Assembly: GCA_024402435.1 (NCBI GenBank)
Contig: JAKSTU010000010.1
Location: forward strand, 1-64,000
Length of the DNA: 64,000 nt
From: Treponemataceae bacterium
GTDB lineage: Bacteria; Spirochaetota; Spirochaetia; Treponematales; Treponemataceae
Direction: 5' to 3'
Below are positions 41,986 to 53,142 of the stretch, piece by piece. Each line of letters starts with the position of its first letter. Within the stretch, counting starts at the first letter, position 1. The notes beneath the pieces are model-generated. The model did not search any database. It saw nothing but the letters and a program-made list of their open reading frames with translations, and had not been told where the DNA came from. The position numbers were made by a program, and so were the translations under genes.

Positions 41986-44900
41986 ATGTTCGCAAAAAGC
42001 CGGACGGTCAATCGTCAGTATATTGGTAAGAATATCCGAAGTTTTATGGAGTTGCCTGATTTAATTGATATTCAGCTCTCCTCTTATGAAAGCTTTCTCC
42101 AGAAAACCAAGTTGGATAACAAAGAACCTGTCGCCGAACAGGGTCTTGAAGAAGTATTTCGTTCCACTTTCCCAATTGAAAGCCCCAATGGAGATATGCT
42201 CCTTGAATACGAATATTACGAACTCGATGAAGAAAATATAAAATTCAGCGAATTGGAATGCAAACAGAAAGGTTTGACATATTCCGTTCCATTAAAAGCA
42301 CGTATTAATCTGTTCTTCCAGCAGACAGGTGAGATCCGTCAGAAAGATATTTACATGGGCGACATTCCGCTCATGACTGACCGCGGAACATTCATCATTA
42401 ACGGTGCAGAGCGTGTTGTCGTTTCTCAGATTCACCGGTCACCGGGTGTTATTTTCTGCCACGAAAAAGGTGTTTATTCCAGCCGCATTATTCCTTACCG
42501 CGGATCTTGGCTTGAATTTGAAATTGATCAGAAACACGAACTGATTTACGCCAAAATTGACCGCAAAAAACGCATTTTGGGAACCATTTTCCTTCGCGCT
42601 TTGGGATATAGCACACGTGAAGAAATCATCAAGGCTTTCTACGAAACAGAAACTGTTGCTATTGAAGACACTCGCGAAATGAGAGATTCTCTGGTTGGTC
42701 GCGTTCTTGCAGAAGCAATTTACGCAACTGATCCGGAAACAAATGAAACAAAGAAAGTGTTCCGTGCCGGTGAAAAACTTCATCCGCATGACATTGACGA
42801 ATTGTTTGCTCATTCTGAAATCAAGGAACTCCAGCTGATCAGTTTTGACGCAGAAGGCTCTCTTGATTCACAGATGATCATCAACTGTTTTGAAAAAGAA
42901 GAAATTCGTTTTACAAGCGAAGACGGACAGTCTGATGAGCCTACAAAAGAAGACGCACTTTCAGCTGTTTATTCTGTACTTATGCCTGGCGAACCCATTA
43001 CTGTTGAGGCTGCAGAAAAAGATTTGAACACAATGTTCTTCTCAATCCGCCGTTATGACTTGGGTCGTGTTGGTCGCTATAAACTTAACAAAAAGTTTGA
43101 TTACAAAGAACCTGTTGAAGAACACACTTTGGTCAAACAGGACATCATCGCCACAATGAAACACTTTATCAAAGTGTACGCTGGTGACGAACAGATTGAC
43201 GATATTGACCATTTGGGAAATCGTCGCGTTCGTTCTGTCGGTGAATTGATGACAAATCAGCTCAAAACAGCTTTCTCACGCATGGAACGCATTGCAAAAG
43301 AGCGCATGAGCCTGAAAGAAACTGAAACAATGAAACCTCAGGATTTGATTTCAATCAAACCTATTGTTGCTTCAATCAAAGAATTCTTCGGTTCAAGCCA
43401 GTTGTCTCAGTTCATGGATCAGATTAACCCCCTTGCAGAGCTGACACATAAACGCCGTCTTAATGCATTGGGACCGGGTGGTCTTTCTCGTGACCGCGCA
43501 GGTTTTGAGGTCCGCGATATTCACTATACACACTATGGACGTATGTGTCCTATTGAAACTCCTGAAGGTCCGAATATTGGTCTTATCGTTTCATTGGCTA
43601 TTTATACCCGCGTCAATGAATACGGATTCCTGGAGTCACCTCTCCGCAAGATTGAAAACGGAAAGGCAACAGACAAAGTAGAATATCTTTCTGCAATGGA
43701 TGAAGACAAATACTACACCGGACAGGCATCAGCCCCGATGGATGAGGACGGAAACTTCCTCAACAGCACATTGGCTTGCCGCCGGTATGGAGACTATACT
43801 TCTCGTGCTCCGGAAGATGTTCAGTATATGGACGTTTCTCCGAAACAGATTATCTCCGTTTCTGCATCACTGATTCCGTTCCTGGAACACGACGACGCTA
43901 ACCGTGCTTTGATGGGTTGTAACATGCAGCGTCAGGCTGTTCCTCTTCTGTATCCGGAGCCACCGATTGTCGGTACTGGTATGGAAAGAAAATGTGCTTA
44001 TGACTCTGGTGTTCTTGTTAAAGCAAAACGCCCTGGCGAAGTTATTCACGTTACTTCAGAAGAAGTTCGTGTTCAGACAGAAGCACAGAAGAAGACAGGT
44101 GAATATGATTCTTATCCGCTGCTGAAATATCAGCGTACAAACCAGGATACTTGTTATCATCAGCGCCCGGTTGTTGAAGTCGGACAGAAAGTTGAAAAAG
44201 GTACTGTTCTTGCTGACGGACCTGCAACATTCAACGGTGAGTTGGCTTTGGGCCGCAACATTCTGGTCGGATTCGTTCCGTGGAACGGTTACAACTATGA
44301 GGATGCTGTCCTTATTTCACAGCGTGTTGTAAAAGAAGATATGTATACTTCTATCCATATCAAGGAATTTGCAACAGAGATCCGTGAGACAAAACTTGGT
44401 CCTGAAAAGATTACACGCGATATTCCTAATACCGGAGAGAAATCAGTAGATATTCTTGACGGTGAAGGTATCGTCCGCATTGGTGCTAAAGTCCGTTCCG
44501 GAGACATTCTGGTAGGAAAAACAACACCGAAGAGTGAGACAGAAACAACACCTGAGTTCAAACTGCTGAATTCTATTTTCGGTGAAAAAGCAAAAGAAGT
44601 ACGCGATTCTTCTCTGCGTGTTCCCCATGGTGTTGAAGGTACAGTAATTGACGTTCAGCGTATGCGCCGCACTGAAGGTGACGAACTGAATCCTGGCGTT
44701 GACGAAGTAGTCAAAGTTCTGATTGCCACAAAACGCAAGCTGCGTGAAGGTGACAAGATGGCTGGTCGCCACGGAAACAAGGGTGTTGTTGCTCGTATTC
44801 TTCCTGTTGAAGACATGCCTTACTTGGACGACGGAACTCCTCTTGATGTTTGTTTGAATCCTCTTGGTGTTCCTTCTCGTATGAACATTGGTCAGATTAT

Positions 44901-45495
44901 GGAGTCTGAGCTTGGTCTTGCCGGAAAATATCTGAATGAATGGTATGAAGCTCCGGTTTTCCAGTCTCCGTCAAATGATCAGATTGAAGCAAAACTGATG
45001 GAAGCAGGATTTGACCGCACATCAAAAGCAATCCTCCATGACGGACGCACAGGTGAGCCTTTCCAGAATACAGTTTTTGTCGGTGTAATCTACTACCTTA
45101 AACTGCACCATCTGGTTGATGACAAGATGCATGCCCGTTCTACAGGTCCTTATTCACTTGTTACACAGCAGCCGCTTGGTGGTAAAGCTCAGTTCGGTGG
45201 TCAGCGTCTTGGAGAAATGGAAGTTTGGGCTCTTGAAGCCTACGGTGCCGCAAATACTCTTCAGGAATTGATGACAATCAAATCTGATGATATGACCGGC
45301 CGTTCAAAGATTTATGAATCAATTGTAAAGGGTGAGCCTTCTACAACAGCAGGTGTTCCGGAATCATTCAACGTTCTGGTACAGGAACTGCGTGGTTTGG
45401 CTTTGGACTTTACGATTTATGATGCAAAAGGCAAGCAGATTCCTCTTACAGAACGTGATGAAGAACTGATTGCAAAAGCTGGTTCGAACTTCTAA
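41986..45495 (+). CDS. rpoB: RNA polymerase beta subunit
   Basis: A 1169-residue core polymerase subunit. I start at ATG 41986 ([14 protein letters not shown]) with AGGGG upstream; a TTG immediately before it is in frame but unneeded. The rifampicin cluster is easily read: [12 protein letters not shown], then [25 protein letters not shown]. Asn493 lies where Escherichia coli has Ser531, a spirochaete feature tied to natural rifampicin resistance. The C-terminal part shows [12 protein letters not shown] and [25 protein letters not shown]. Confidence 0.99.
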   Translation: MFAKSRTVNRQYIGKNIRSFMELPDLIDIQLSSYESFLQKTKLDNKEPVAEQGLEEVFRSTFPIESPNGDMLLEYEYYELDEENIKFSELECKQKGLTYSVPLKARINLFFQQTGEIRQKDIYMGDIPLMTDRGTFIINGAERVVVSQIHRSPGVIFCHEKGVYSSRIIPYRGSWLEFEIDQKHELIYAKIDRKKRILGTIFLRALGYSTREEIIKAFYETETVAIEDTREMRDSLVGRVLAEAIYATDPETNETKKVFRAGEKLHPHDIDELFAHSEIKELQLISFDAEGSLDSQMIINCFEKEEIRFTSEDGQSDEPTKEDALSAVYSVLMPGEPITVEAAEKDLNTMFFSIRRYDLGRVGRYKLNKKFDYKEPVEEHTLVKQDIIATMKHFIKVYAGDEQIDDIDHLGNRRVRSVGELMTNQLKTAFSRMERIAKERMSLKETETMKPQDLISIKPIVASIKEFFGSSQLSQFMDQINPLAELTHKRRLNALGPGGLSRDRAGFEVRDIHYTHYGRMCPIETPEGPNIGLIVSLAIYTRVNEYGFLESPLRKIENGKATDKVEYLSAMDEDKYYTGQASAPMDEDGNFLNSTLACRRYGDYTSRAPEDVQYMDVSPKQIISVSASLIPFLEHDDANRALMGCNMQRQAVPLLYPEPPIVGTGMERKCAYDSGVLVKAKRPGEVIHVTSEEVRVQTEAQKKTGEYDSYPLLKYQRTNQDTCYHQRPVVEVGQKVEKGTVLADGPATFNGELALGRNILVGFVPWNGYNYEDAVLISQRVVKEDMYTSIHIKEFATEIRETKLGPEKITRDIPNTGEKSVDILDGEGIVRIGAKVRSGDILVGKTTPKSETETTPEFKLLNSIFGEKAKEVRDSSLRVPHGVEGTVIDVQRMRRTEGDELNPGVDEVVKVLIATKRKLREGDKMAGRHGNKGVVARILPVEDMPYLDDGTPLDVCLNPLGVPSRMNIGQIMESELGLAGKYLNEWYEAPVFQSPSNDQIEAKLMEAGFDRTSKAILHDGRTGEPFQNTVFVGVIYYLKLHHLVDDKMHARSTGPYSLVTQQPLGGKAQFGGQRLGEMEVWALEAYGAANTLQELMTIKSDDMTGRSKIYESIVKGEPSTTAGVPESFNVLVQELRGLALDFTIYDAKGKQIPLTERDEELIAKAGSNF

Positions 45496-45504
45496 TTAGG
45501 TGAT

Positions 45505-45556
45505 GCGGCTTGATTTTTCAGGCCGCTGTTTCATAGAGATGGCGGTGTTTTCCGCC
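45505..45556 (+). promoter_or_regulatory. Tandem hairpins in the rpoB-rpoC spacer
   Basis: GCGGC/GCCGC (45505-45526) and GGCGG-TGTTTT-CCGCC (45541-45556) lie in the 94-bp spacer. Neither has a U-tract directly after it. They may be RNA-processing or pausing elements. Confidence 0.4.
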
Positions 45557-45589
45557 CAGCCCGTTTGAAGGGTATGATAGGAGAAAAAG

Positions 45590-48500
45590 ATGCGTGATAT
45601 ACAGGATTTTGACAGCTTGATGATTAAGCTTGCTTCACCTGATACCATCAGAGCTTGGTCTTACGGCGAAGTCAAGAAACCTGAAACAATAAACTACCGA
45701 ACACTGCGCCCTGAGAAAGAAGGTTTGTTTTGTGAACGCATATTCGGTACCACAAAAGAGTGGGAATGTTATTGTGGAAAATTTAAATCAATCCGTTATA
45801 AGGGTGTAATCTGTGATCGTTGTGGCGTTGAAGTAACTCATTTCAAAGTCCGCCGTGAACGCATGGGTCACATTGAACTTGCTGCTCCGGTTTCACATAT
45901 CTGGTATTATCGCTCAGTTCCTTCCCGCATGGGTCTTCTTCTGGACTTGCAGGTTGCAGCTCTGCGTTCAGTTTTGTATTACGAGAAATACATTGTAATT
46001 GATCCGGGTGACACCGATCTCAAGAAAATGCAGCTTCTGTCTGAAGAAGAATACATGGAAGCTGACGAACGTTACGGCGGTTCTTTCACAGCAGGTATGG
46101 GTGCTGAAGCAATCAAAACATTGCTTGAAAACCTTAACCTGGATGAATTGAATGCTGAACTTCGTGCAAAAATGATTGAAAAAGGTGCAAAAACAGACAA
46201 ACGCCTTTTGAAACGCATTGAAATCGTAGAAAACTTCAGAGCATCAACAAACAAATGTTCTTGGATGATTCTGGATGTTATTCCGGTAATCCCGCCGGAA
46301 CTGCGTCCTATGGTTCAGCTGGACGGAGGCCGCTTTGCAACTTCTGACCTGAACGATCTGTACCGCCGCGTGATCAACCGTAACAACCGTTTGAAGAGAC
46401 TTCAGCAGTTGGCAGCACCGGATATTATTATCCGCAACGAAAAACGTATGCTTCAGGAAGCTGTTGATGCATTGTTTGACAACTCAAAACGCAAACGCGT
46501 TGTAAAAGGTGCTTCAAACAGACCTCTGAAATCAATTTCTGACATGCTGAAAGGTAAACAGGGACGTTTCCGCCAGAACCTTTTGGGTAAACGTGTTGAC
46601 TATTCCGGTCGTTCTGTAATTGTTGTAGGTCCTGAGCTGAAGATTTGGCAGTGCGGTCTTCCTACAAAAATGGCTTTGGAACTTTTCAAGCCTTTCATCA
46701 TGAAACGCCTCGTTGACAAAGGCATTGTTTACAACATCAAGAAAGCAAAACAGCTGGTTGAAGCAGAAGCCAATGAAGTTTTCGGAATCTTGGATGAAGT
46801 TGTACGCGAGCATCCTGTAATGCTGAACCGCGCACCTACACTGCACCGTCTTGGTATTCAGGCATTTGAGCCTGTTCTTGTAGAAGGAAAAGCCCTTAAA
46901 CTGCATCCTCTCGTTTGTCACGCATTCAATGCTGACTTTGACGGTGACCAGATGGCTATCCACGTTCCGCTGACACAGGCTGCTCAGATGGAATGCTGGA
47001 CTTTGATGCTTTCTGCCCGTAACTTGCTGGACCCTGCAAACGGTAAGACAATTGTTTATCCGTCTCAGGACATGGTTCTCGGAATTTATTACCTTACAAA
47101 AGTTAAGCCGAGCGGAAAGGGAACAGGAAAACGTTTCAGTTCAATTGACGAAGTTCTCCTTGCTGCAGAAGCAAAGAATATTGATTACGAAGCCGAAATC
47201 ATTGTTCCGGCTCCCAAAGACTCAGAAGGTCCTTTTGAAAAAATCAATAAAGAGACATTCAAGAAGGGTGCTCTTATCAAGACAACTGCCGGACGCATTA
47301 TTTTCAATGAGGAAATGCCCGAAGGTGTTGGCTATGTAAATGATCTTCTTGGTGATAAACAGCTTAAGGCTCTGATTGAGAAAGTCCTGAAAGAAAAAGG
47401 AACTTGGCTGACTGTACAGATGGTTGATGCGATCAAATCTGTCGGATACCGCTATGCAACATTCTTCGGTGCAACAATTTCTATGGGTGACATTCTGGTT
47501 CCGCCTGAAAAAGCAGAACTGATGGATAAGGCAAACAAAGAAGTTGACGGAGTTCTTAAACAGTACAAACAGGGTCACATTACAAGTGATGAGCGTTATA
47601 ACCGCGTTGTTGAAGTTTGGACAAAAACCAATGAAGTTCTGACAGACGCAGTTATCAAGACACTGGAAGCCGACAAAGAAGGATTCAACACAATCAACAT
47701 GATGGCTGCATCCGGTGCTCGCGGTAGCCGCAACCAGATTCGTCAGCTTGCAGGTATGCGCGGACTGATGGCTAAACCTAACGGTGACATCATCGAGCTT
47801 CCTATTCGTTCAAACTTCAAAGAAGGACTTTCAGTTATCGAGTTCTTCATTTCTACTTCCGGTGCACGCAAAGGTCTTGCTGATACCGCTCTTAAGACTG
47901 CTGAGGCCGGTTACCTTACACGTCGTCTTGTTGATATTGCACAGGATGTTGTAATCAATGAAGATGATTGTGGAACAATTAACGGTATTGAATATTCTGC
48001 AGTAAAAGAAGGCGATCAGGTTATTGAAGCACTTCGTGACCGTATTGTAGGACGCTTTACACTGGAACAGGTTCGCCACCCGATTACCGGCGATGTTCTT
48101 TGTGATGTCAATACTTATATTACTGAAGAGCTTGCAGCACAGATTGATGAAGCCGGTGTTGAAACAATCAAACTCAGAAACGTTCTTACTTGTGAAGCAC
48201 GTTATGGTGTTTGCTGCAAATGTTACGGACGGAACCTTGCTCACAACAAGATTGTTGAAATCGGTGAAGCAGTCGGTGTTATAGCCGCACAGTCAATCGG
48301 TCAGCCTGGTACTCAGCTTACAATGCGTACATTCCATGTTGGTGGTACTGCATCAAAAGAGACTCAGGACAACAAAGTATTGCTTAAATATGGTGTAATC
48401 GTTCAGGAAATCGAAGGAACTCATGTTACACTGGATGACGGAACATGGTTGTTCACACGTAAAGGTTCAATGACTGTAACACGCATCATTGATTCTTTTG

Positions 48501-49876
48501 ATGTTCCGGAAAAAGCTGCTTTGAAAGTGGAAGAAGGAAGCAAGGTTCTTAAAGGCGCTGAACTGTTTACAGCAGGCAAAAAAGCTGTAACAGCAAAAGA
48601 AGCCGGAAGTGTTCAGTTCCGCGACGGAAAACTTCTCCTTCTGAGCAAAGCTCTTAAAATTGAAATTGCCAACGGTTCAAATGTTATCGTAAAAGCAGGT
48701 GATGTTGTTGAAAAAGATCAGCCGATCGCAACATTCGACCCCTTCTCAGAACCTATTATTTCCGAAGTTTCCGGATATACTCACTTTGAGGATATCATTC
48801 CCGGATCAACTTTGGCAGAGGAACTGGACGAAGAGACAGGAAACGTTGAAAAACGTATTTCCGAACTGCACTTGGATACAAAGCAGCCTCGCATCCACAT
48901 CACTGATGAAGCGGGTAACGAATTGGCAAGTTATTATCTCCCCGGTGGAGCTTATCTCCAGGTGGAAGACAATACCTTTATCAGTGCTGGTACAACAGTT
49001 GCAAAAATCCTTAAGGAAGCAACAAAGACAAACGATATTACCGGTGGTCTTCCCCGTGTTGCTGAGTTGTTTGAAGCTCGCAAACCCAAGAATCCTGCTG
49101 TTTTGGCACAGATTACCGGAACAGTTTCTTTCAAAGGAATTACAAAAGGTAAACGCATAGTAGTTGTTACTGACAAATACGGAAAATCATTTGAGCATGC
49201 AGTTCCGATGACAAAACGTCTGCTGGTCAGAAACGGTGACAATGTAATTGCCGGTGAGAGTTTGTGTGACGGTGCATTGAGCCCGCATGACATTCTTGCA
49301 ATTCTTGGTGAAAACGCTTTGCAGTCATACCTGATGGATGAGATTCAGGCTGTTTACCGTACACAGGGTGTAAATATCAATGACAAGCATATCGGTGTTA
49401 TCGTACGCCAGATGCTGCGCAAAGTTGAAGTTGTTTCTGTGGGTGATACAAGATTCATTTATGGTCAGCAGGTTGATAAATACCGCTTCCATGAAGAAAA
49501 CAACAGAGTTATGAATGAAGGTGGACAGCCTGCTATCGCACGTCCTATGTTCCAGGGTATTACAAAAGCCTCTCTGGGTGTTGATTCCTTCATTTCTGCT
49601 GCTTCTTTCCAGGAAACGACACGCGTTCTTACAAATGCTGCAATTGCAGGTTCTGTAGACAGTCTCCATGGTCTGAAAGAGAACATCATCATTGGTCATA
49701 TGATTCCTGCCGGAACAGGTGTAAAACATTACCGCAATGTCAAACTGGTTGACGGACAGGGTGCTGACTTGGATGAGCAGATGAACGAGATTCTTGAACG
49801 CCGCAAACAGGAAGTTGCTGAACAGGTAATTGTTCCTGTCGAAGATACAAATGACGGACCTGACTTGGACGACTGA
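45590..49876 (+). CDS. rpoC: RNA polymerase beta' subunit
   Basis: A 1428-residue catalytic subunit. An N-terminal zinc finger uses Cys60, Cys62, Cys75 and Cys78. The active-site magnesium loop is NADFDGDQM (447-455, Asp449/451/453). The second zinc site is in [15 protein letters not shown], and the trigger-loop region includes [25 protein letters not shown]. The AGGAG SD is close upstream. A strong terminator follows, so the operon ends here instead of continuing into rpsL-rpsG. Confidence 0.99.
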   Translation: MRDIQDFDSLMIKLASPDTIRAWSYGEVKKPETINYRTLRPEKEGLFCERIFGTTKEWECYCGKFKSIRYKGVICDRCGVEVTHFKVRRERMGHIELAAPVSHIWYYRSVPSRMGLLLDLQVAALRSVLYYEKYIVIDPGDTDLKKMQLLSEEEYMEADERYGGSFTAGMGAEAIKTLLENLNLDELNAELRAKMIEKGAKTDKRLLKRIEIVENFRASTNKCSWMILDVIPVIPPELRPMVQLDGGRFATSDLNDLYRRVINRNNRLKRLQQLAAPDIIIRNEKRMLQEAVDALFDNSKRKRVVKGASNRPLKSISDMLKGKQGRFRQNLLGKRVDYSGRSVIVVGPELKIWQCGLPTKMALELFKPFIMKRLVDKGIVYNIKKAKQLVEAEANEVFGILDEVVREHPVMLNRAPTLHRLGIQAFEPVLVEGKALKLHPLVCHAFNADFDGDQMAIHVPLTQAAQMECWTLMLSARNLLDPANGKTIVYPSQDMVLGIYYLTKVKPSGKGTGKRFSSIDEVLLAAEAKNIDYEAEIIVPAPKDSEGPFEKINKETFKKGALIKTTAGRIIFNEEMPEGVGYVNDLLGDKQLKALIEKVLKEKGTWLTVQMVDAIKSVGYRYATFFGATISMGDILVPPEKAELMDKANKEVDGVLKQYKQGHITSDERYNRVVEVWTKTNEVLTDAVIKTLEADKEGFNTINMMAASGARGSRNQIRQLAGMRGLMAKPNGDIIELPIRSNFKEGLSVIEFFISTSGARKGLADTALKTAEAGYLTRRLVDIAQDVVINEDDCGTINGIEYSAVKEGDQVIEALRDRIVGRFTLEQVRHPITGDVLCDVNTYITEELAAQIDEAGVETIKLRNVLTCEARYGVCCKCYGRNLAHNKIVEIGEAVGVIAAQSIGQPGTQLTMRTFHVGGTASKETQDNKVLLKYGVIVQEIEGTHVTLDDGTWLFTRKGSMTVTRIIDSFDVPEKAALKVEEGSKVLKGAELFTAGKKAVTAKEAGSVQFRDGKLLLLSKALKIEIANGSNVIVKAGDVVEKDQPIATFDPFSEPIISEVSGYTHFEDIIPGSTLAEELDEETGNVEKRISELHLDTKQPRIHITDEAGNELASYYLPGGAYLQVEDNTFISAGTTVAKILKEATKTNDITGGLPRVAELFEARKPKNPAVLAQITGTVSFKGITKGKRIVVVTDKYGKSFEHAVPMTKRLLVRNGDNVIAGESLCDGALSPHDILAILGENALQSYLMDEIQAVYRTQGVNINDKHIGVIVRQMLRKVEVVSVGDTRFIYGQQVDKYRFHEENNRVMNEGGQPAIARPMFQGITKASLGVDSFISAASFQETTRVLTNAAIAGSVDSLHGLKENIIIGHMIPAGTGVKHYRNVKLVDGQGADLDEQMNEILERRKQEVAEQVIVPVEDTNDGPDLDD

Positions 49877-49896
49877 TCGGGTTGACCGTTAAAATG

Positions 49897-49952
49897 AAAA
49901 AGCTGTCTGAAACTGTGAGTTTGAAACTCCGGTTTTGGACAGCTTTTTTTTG
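49897..49952 (+). terminator. rpoBC operon terminator
   Basis: The long stem AAAAGCTGTC-GAAAC/GGTTTT-GACAGCTTTT is interrupted by one mismatch and followed by T8. It lies 20 bp after the rpoC stop. Confidence 0.9.
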
Positions 49953-49960
49953 CTTTTATG

Positions 49961-49997
49961 AAAAAAATACCCGACAGCCAAAGGATGCCGGGTATAA
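49961..49997 (-). terminator. ilvE terminator
   Basis: On the minus strand the stem ATACCCGGCA.../...TGTCGGGTAT (one mismatch) is followed by TTTTTTT. It lies about 60 bp after the ilvE stop, back to back with the rpoC terminator. Confidence 0.75.
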
Positions 49998-50057
49998 AAT
50001 CACTTGAAAGGGTTTATAAACCTTAAGGGTTTAAGGGGTCTAAATTAAATTATTGAA

Positions 50058-51083
50058 TCAGCAGATTTTGCAGATCCATCCTTCCGGAGCAGGGAGTTTT
50101 CCCATCTGAATGCCAGTGAGAGTGTCATACAGTTTCTGTGTAACAGGTCCCATTTTTTCCATTCCGGCGGGGAAACAGATTTCTTTGCCGTGGTCATTGA
50201 TTTTTCCGACGGGAGAAATAACAGCTGCAGTTCCGCAAAGACCGGCTTCTGCGAAATCACCGATTTCTGAAAGAAGAACTTCGCGCTCTGTTGCTTCAAT
50301 TTTAAGATAATCCTTTGCAACTTGCAGCAGACTGCGACGTGTAATAGAAGGAAGAATGCTTCCGGATTTAGGTGTTACAACATTGCCTTCTTTTGTTACG
50401 AAAATAATGTTGGCTCCACCTGTTTCTTCGATTTTTGTACGTGTTCCCGGATCAAGATAAAGGTTTTCGTCAAAACCGGCGTTATGAGCATCAACAATGT
50501 TGTAAAGACTCATTGCATAGTTAAGACCGGCTTTAATATCACCTGTTCCATGAGGAGCAGCGCGGTCGCGATCACTGATGCGGATGGTAATCGGTTTTGC
50601 ACCGCCTTTGAAGTAAGGACCAACCGGAGTAACCAGAATGCGGAATTGGTATTCAGTTGCAGGTTTTACACCGATAACAGCATTTGAACCGAACATGTAA
50701 GGACGGATGTAAAGTGTTGCACCGGATCCGTATGGGGGAACCCAGTCTTTGTTTGCTTCTACAACTTTCTTTACAGCCTCGATGAACTTTTCTTTGGGAT
50801 AAACCGGCATCTGGAGACGGCGGCAAGAATTTTCCATGCGTTCAGCATTCAGATCAGGGCGGAAGCAGACGATACTTCCGTCTTCCGTTGTATATGCTTT
50901 AAGACCTTCAAAACAGGTCTGTGCGTACTGAAGGACACCGGCGCATTCGCTGATTTTGACGGTTGCATCAGTAATAAGTTCTCCATCGTCCCATTTGCCG
51001 TCTTTAAAATTTGCTACGAAACGGTAGTCTGTTTCCATGTAGCCAAATCCAAGTTCGCCCCAGTTAATGTCTTTTTTAGCCAT
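50058..51083 (-). CDS. ilvE: Branched-chain amino acid aminotransferase
   Basis: A 341-residue PLP-dependent fold-type IV transaminase interconverting Leu, Ile and Val with their 2-oxo acids. Signatures are CFEGLKAYTTEDG, the Lys-containing AGLNYAMSLYNIVDAHNAG (Schiff-base Lys region GDIKAGLNYA), LDPGTRTKIEETGGANIIF and AGLCGTAAVISPV. Length and motifs fit the eukaryote-like ilvE subgroup. AAAGGAG is the SD, 7 nt upstream. It is a single gene with its own terminator; other branched-chain genes are not nearby. Confidence 0.95.
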   Translation of the reverse strand: MAKKDINWGELGFGYMETDYRFVANFKDGKWDDGELITDATVKISECAGVLQYAQTCFEGLKAYTTEDGSIVCFRPDLNAERMENSCRRLQMPVYPKEKFIEAVKKVVEANKDWVPPYGSGATLYIRPYMFGSNAVIGVKPATEYQFRILVTPVGPYFKGGAKPITIRISDRDRAAPHGTGDIKAGLNYAMSLYNIVDAHNAGFDENLYLDPGTRTKIEETGGANIIFVTKEGNVVTPKSGSILPSITRRSLLQVAKDYLKIEATEREVLLSEIGDFAEAGLCGTAAVISPVGKINDHGKEICFPAGMEKMGPVTQKLYDTLTGIQMGKLPAPEGWICKIC

Positions 51084-51204
51084 TTGTATCTCCTTTGATC
51101 AAAATAAGCTTTAATGAAATATCAGCAATTTCAATGTTAAGTATACAACCAAACTTAAATTTTAGTAAAGGTACTTAAGCAGAATTGAAATTGTTGTACG
51201 GGAA

Positions 51205-53001
51205 TTATTCTACGGTTACGCTTTTTGCAAGATTCCTAGGTTTGTCAGGATCGTTTCCTTTCTGAACAGAACAATAATAAGCAAACAGTTGGGCAGGAAT
51301 CACGCTGAGAATCGGAGAAAATTCGTCTGCAACTGATGGAATTGTGAAAACTTCATCACAGCAGGATGAAAAAGCCCCTTCCGTGTCCTGAGTTATTGCC
51401 AAAGTAGAAGCACCTCTTGAAGAAACTTCTTTGATGTTGGACGAAAGTTTTTCATAAAGGGGCTTTTGTGTGGCAATAGCTACAACAAGCGTAGATGTGT
51501 CAACCAAAGCAATCGGCCCGTGTTTAAGTTCTCCTGCTGCAAAAGCTTCGGAATGAGTGTAGCTGATTTCTTTCAATTTAAGTGCACTTTCGAGACTGAC
51601 TGCATAATCAAAAAGGCGTCCCATGAAGAAAACTTTTGTTTTGTTGAACTGACGGGAAGCGAATTTCTGAATGATTTCTTTTTTGTCAACAATGTCTTGT
51701 GCATATTTAGAAAGATTCTGCAGCTGAAGACGGCAGGCACTGACTTGTTCAGAGGATAGTGTTTCCCTGAATTCGCCAAGTTTGACGGCAAGCATGTAAA
51801 GGCAGAGCAGCTGAGTGGTAAAAGCTTTAGTGGATGCAACAGCAATTTCAGGGCCGGCTCTGGTGTACATGACATCATCTGCTTCGCGGGAAAGGGTAGA
51901 ACCGACCACATTTGTTATGGCAAAAACTTTGGCACCCCGGGATTTTGCAAGTCTAACCGCAGCAAGGGTGTCCGCTGTTTCACCGGATTGGCTGATTACG
52001 ACAAAAACGTCATCGGCAGCGCACATTGGATTACGGTAGCGGTACTCAGAAGCAACATCCACTTCAACGGGAATACGGGCAAAGTGTTCGAAAGCATATT
52101 TTCCGACGACTCCGGCATGATATGCTGTTCCGCATGCAGTAATTACGATGCGTTTTGCATTCTTCCAGTCCGGTTTAAGGGTAAGTGAATCAAACATGGA
52201 AAAAGTATCTGCCAGTGCTTTTGGCTGCTCGTGAATTTCTTTGAGCATGAAGTGTTCATAGCCGCCTTTTTCAGCAGCTTCAATATCCCAGTCAACATGA
52301 TAAGGATCACGGATGATTTTTTCGCCCTGATCAGTAAAAAGATCCACATGATCCCGGTAGAGGACGGCGATTTCACGTTCTTTGAGAAAATGAACTTCCC
52401 TGGTATGTTCAAGAAGAGCAGGAACATCTGATGCAATGAAATTTTCTCCTTTGCCGAGACCGACAACAAGGGGACTGTCTTTACGGCAGGCTATAATGCG
52501 GTCAGGAAAATCACTGCAGAGAACCCCAAGTGCGTAAGATCCTTCCAGACGCTGAAGTGTCTGGAGCACGGCAGAAAGAAGGTCGCCTTTGTAGAAATAA
52601 TTGATCAGATGAGCAATAACTTCAGTATCAGTCTGGCTTTTGAAAACAATTCCGCGGGATTCAAGCCATTGTTTGAGTTTTGCGTAGTTTTCAATGATTC
52701 CGTTATGAACAACTGCAATACGTCCGGAAACATCCGTGTGGGGATGACTGTTGATGTCAGAAGGTTCTCCGTGTGTGGCCCAACGTGTATGGCCGATACC
52801 CATGGTTCCTTGAATCGTCTCTTTTGCAACAAGATTCTGCAGCATTTTGAGAGCGCCTTTTGCTTTCCGTACGACAATTTCATCGTCATTCAAAACAGCG
52901 ATTCCGGAAGAATCGTAACCGCGGTATTCAAGTTTTTTCAGGGCTTGAATAAGAACAGGCGAAGCATCTTTGCAACCGACATAACCGACAATTCCACACA
53001 T
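51205..53001 (-). CDS. glmS: Glutamine-fructose-6-phosphate aminotransferase
   Basis: This 598-residue enzyme makes glucosamine-6-phosphate for peptidoglycan. The N-terminal glutaminase domain begins MCGIVGYVG with catalytic Cys2 and contains HTRWATHGEPSDINSHPH. Two SIS domains follow (ACGTAYHAG, SQSGETADTLAAVRLAK, ELKHGPIALVD). The C-terminus is PRNLAKSVTVE, as usual. The leader of about 65 nt shows no glmS ribozyme. AAGAAGG is the SD. Confidence 0.98.
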   Translation of the reverse strand: MCGIVGYVGCKDASPVLIQALKKLEYRGYDSSGIAVLNDDEIVVRKAKGALKMLQNLVAKETIQGTMGIGHTRWATHGEPSDINSHPHTDVSGRIAVVHNGIIENYAKLKQWLESRGIVFKSQTDTEVIAHLINYFYKGDLLSAVLQTLQRLEGSYALGVLCSDFPDRIIACRKDSPLVVGLGKGENFIASDVPALLEHTREVHFLKEREIAVLYRDHVDLFTDQGEKIIRDPYHVDWDIEAAEKGGYEHFMLKEIHEQPKALADTFSMFDSLTLKPDWKNAKRIVITACGTAYHAGVVGKYAFEHFARIPVEVDVASEYRYRNPMCAADDVFVVISQSGETADTLAAVRLAKSRGAKVFAITNVVGSTLSREADDVMYTRAGPEIAVASTKAFTTQLLCLYMLAVKLGEFRETLSSEQVSACRLQLQNLSKYAQDIVDKKEIIQKFASRQFNKTKVFFMGRLFDYAVSLESALKLKEISYTHSEAFAAGELKHGPIALVDTSTLVVAIATQKPLYEKLSSNIKEVSSRGASTLAITQDTEGAFSSCCDEVFTIPSVADEFSPILSVIPAQLFAYYCSVQKGNDPDKPRNLAKSVTVE

Positions 53002-53065
53002 TTTTAATACCTTCTTGAATTTGACTGAATTGATCTGAAATAACAGGAATTATTCAGACGAAGTT

Positions 53066-53105
53066 TAAAAAAAAACAGGAGCATACACAAGTATGTATGC
53101 CCCTG
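53066..53105 (-). terminator. Terminator of the nfnAB operon
   Basis: On the minus strand the stem CAGGGGCATAC/GTATGCTCCTG (one mismatch) is followed by T9. It lies between nfnB and glmS. Confidence 0.8.
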
Positions 53106-53142
53106 AATGTCCATTATTTTCAAAAAAAAGGATTAAATCAGA

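Noticed and set aside
53002-53142. glmS ribozyme or other riboswitch before glmS
   Set aside because: The leader is too short and contains only the nfnAB terminator; no ribozyme core was seen.
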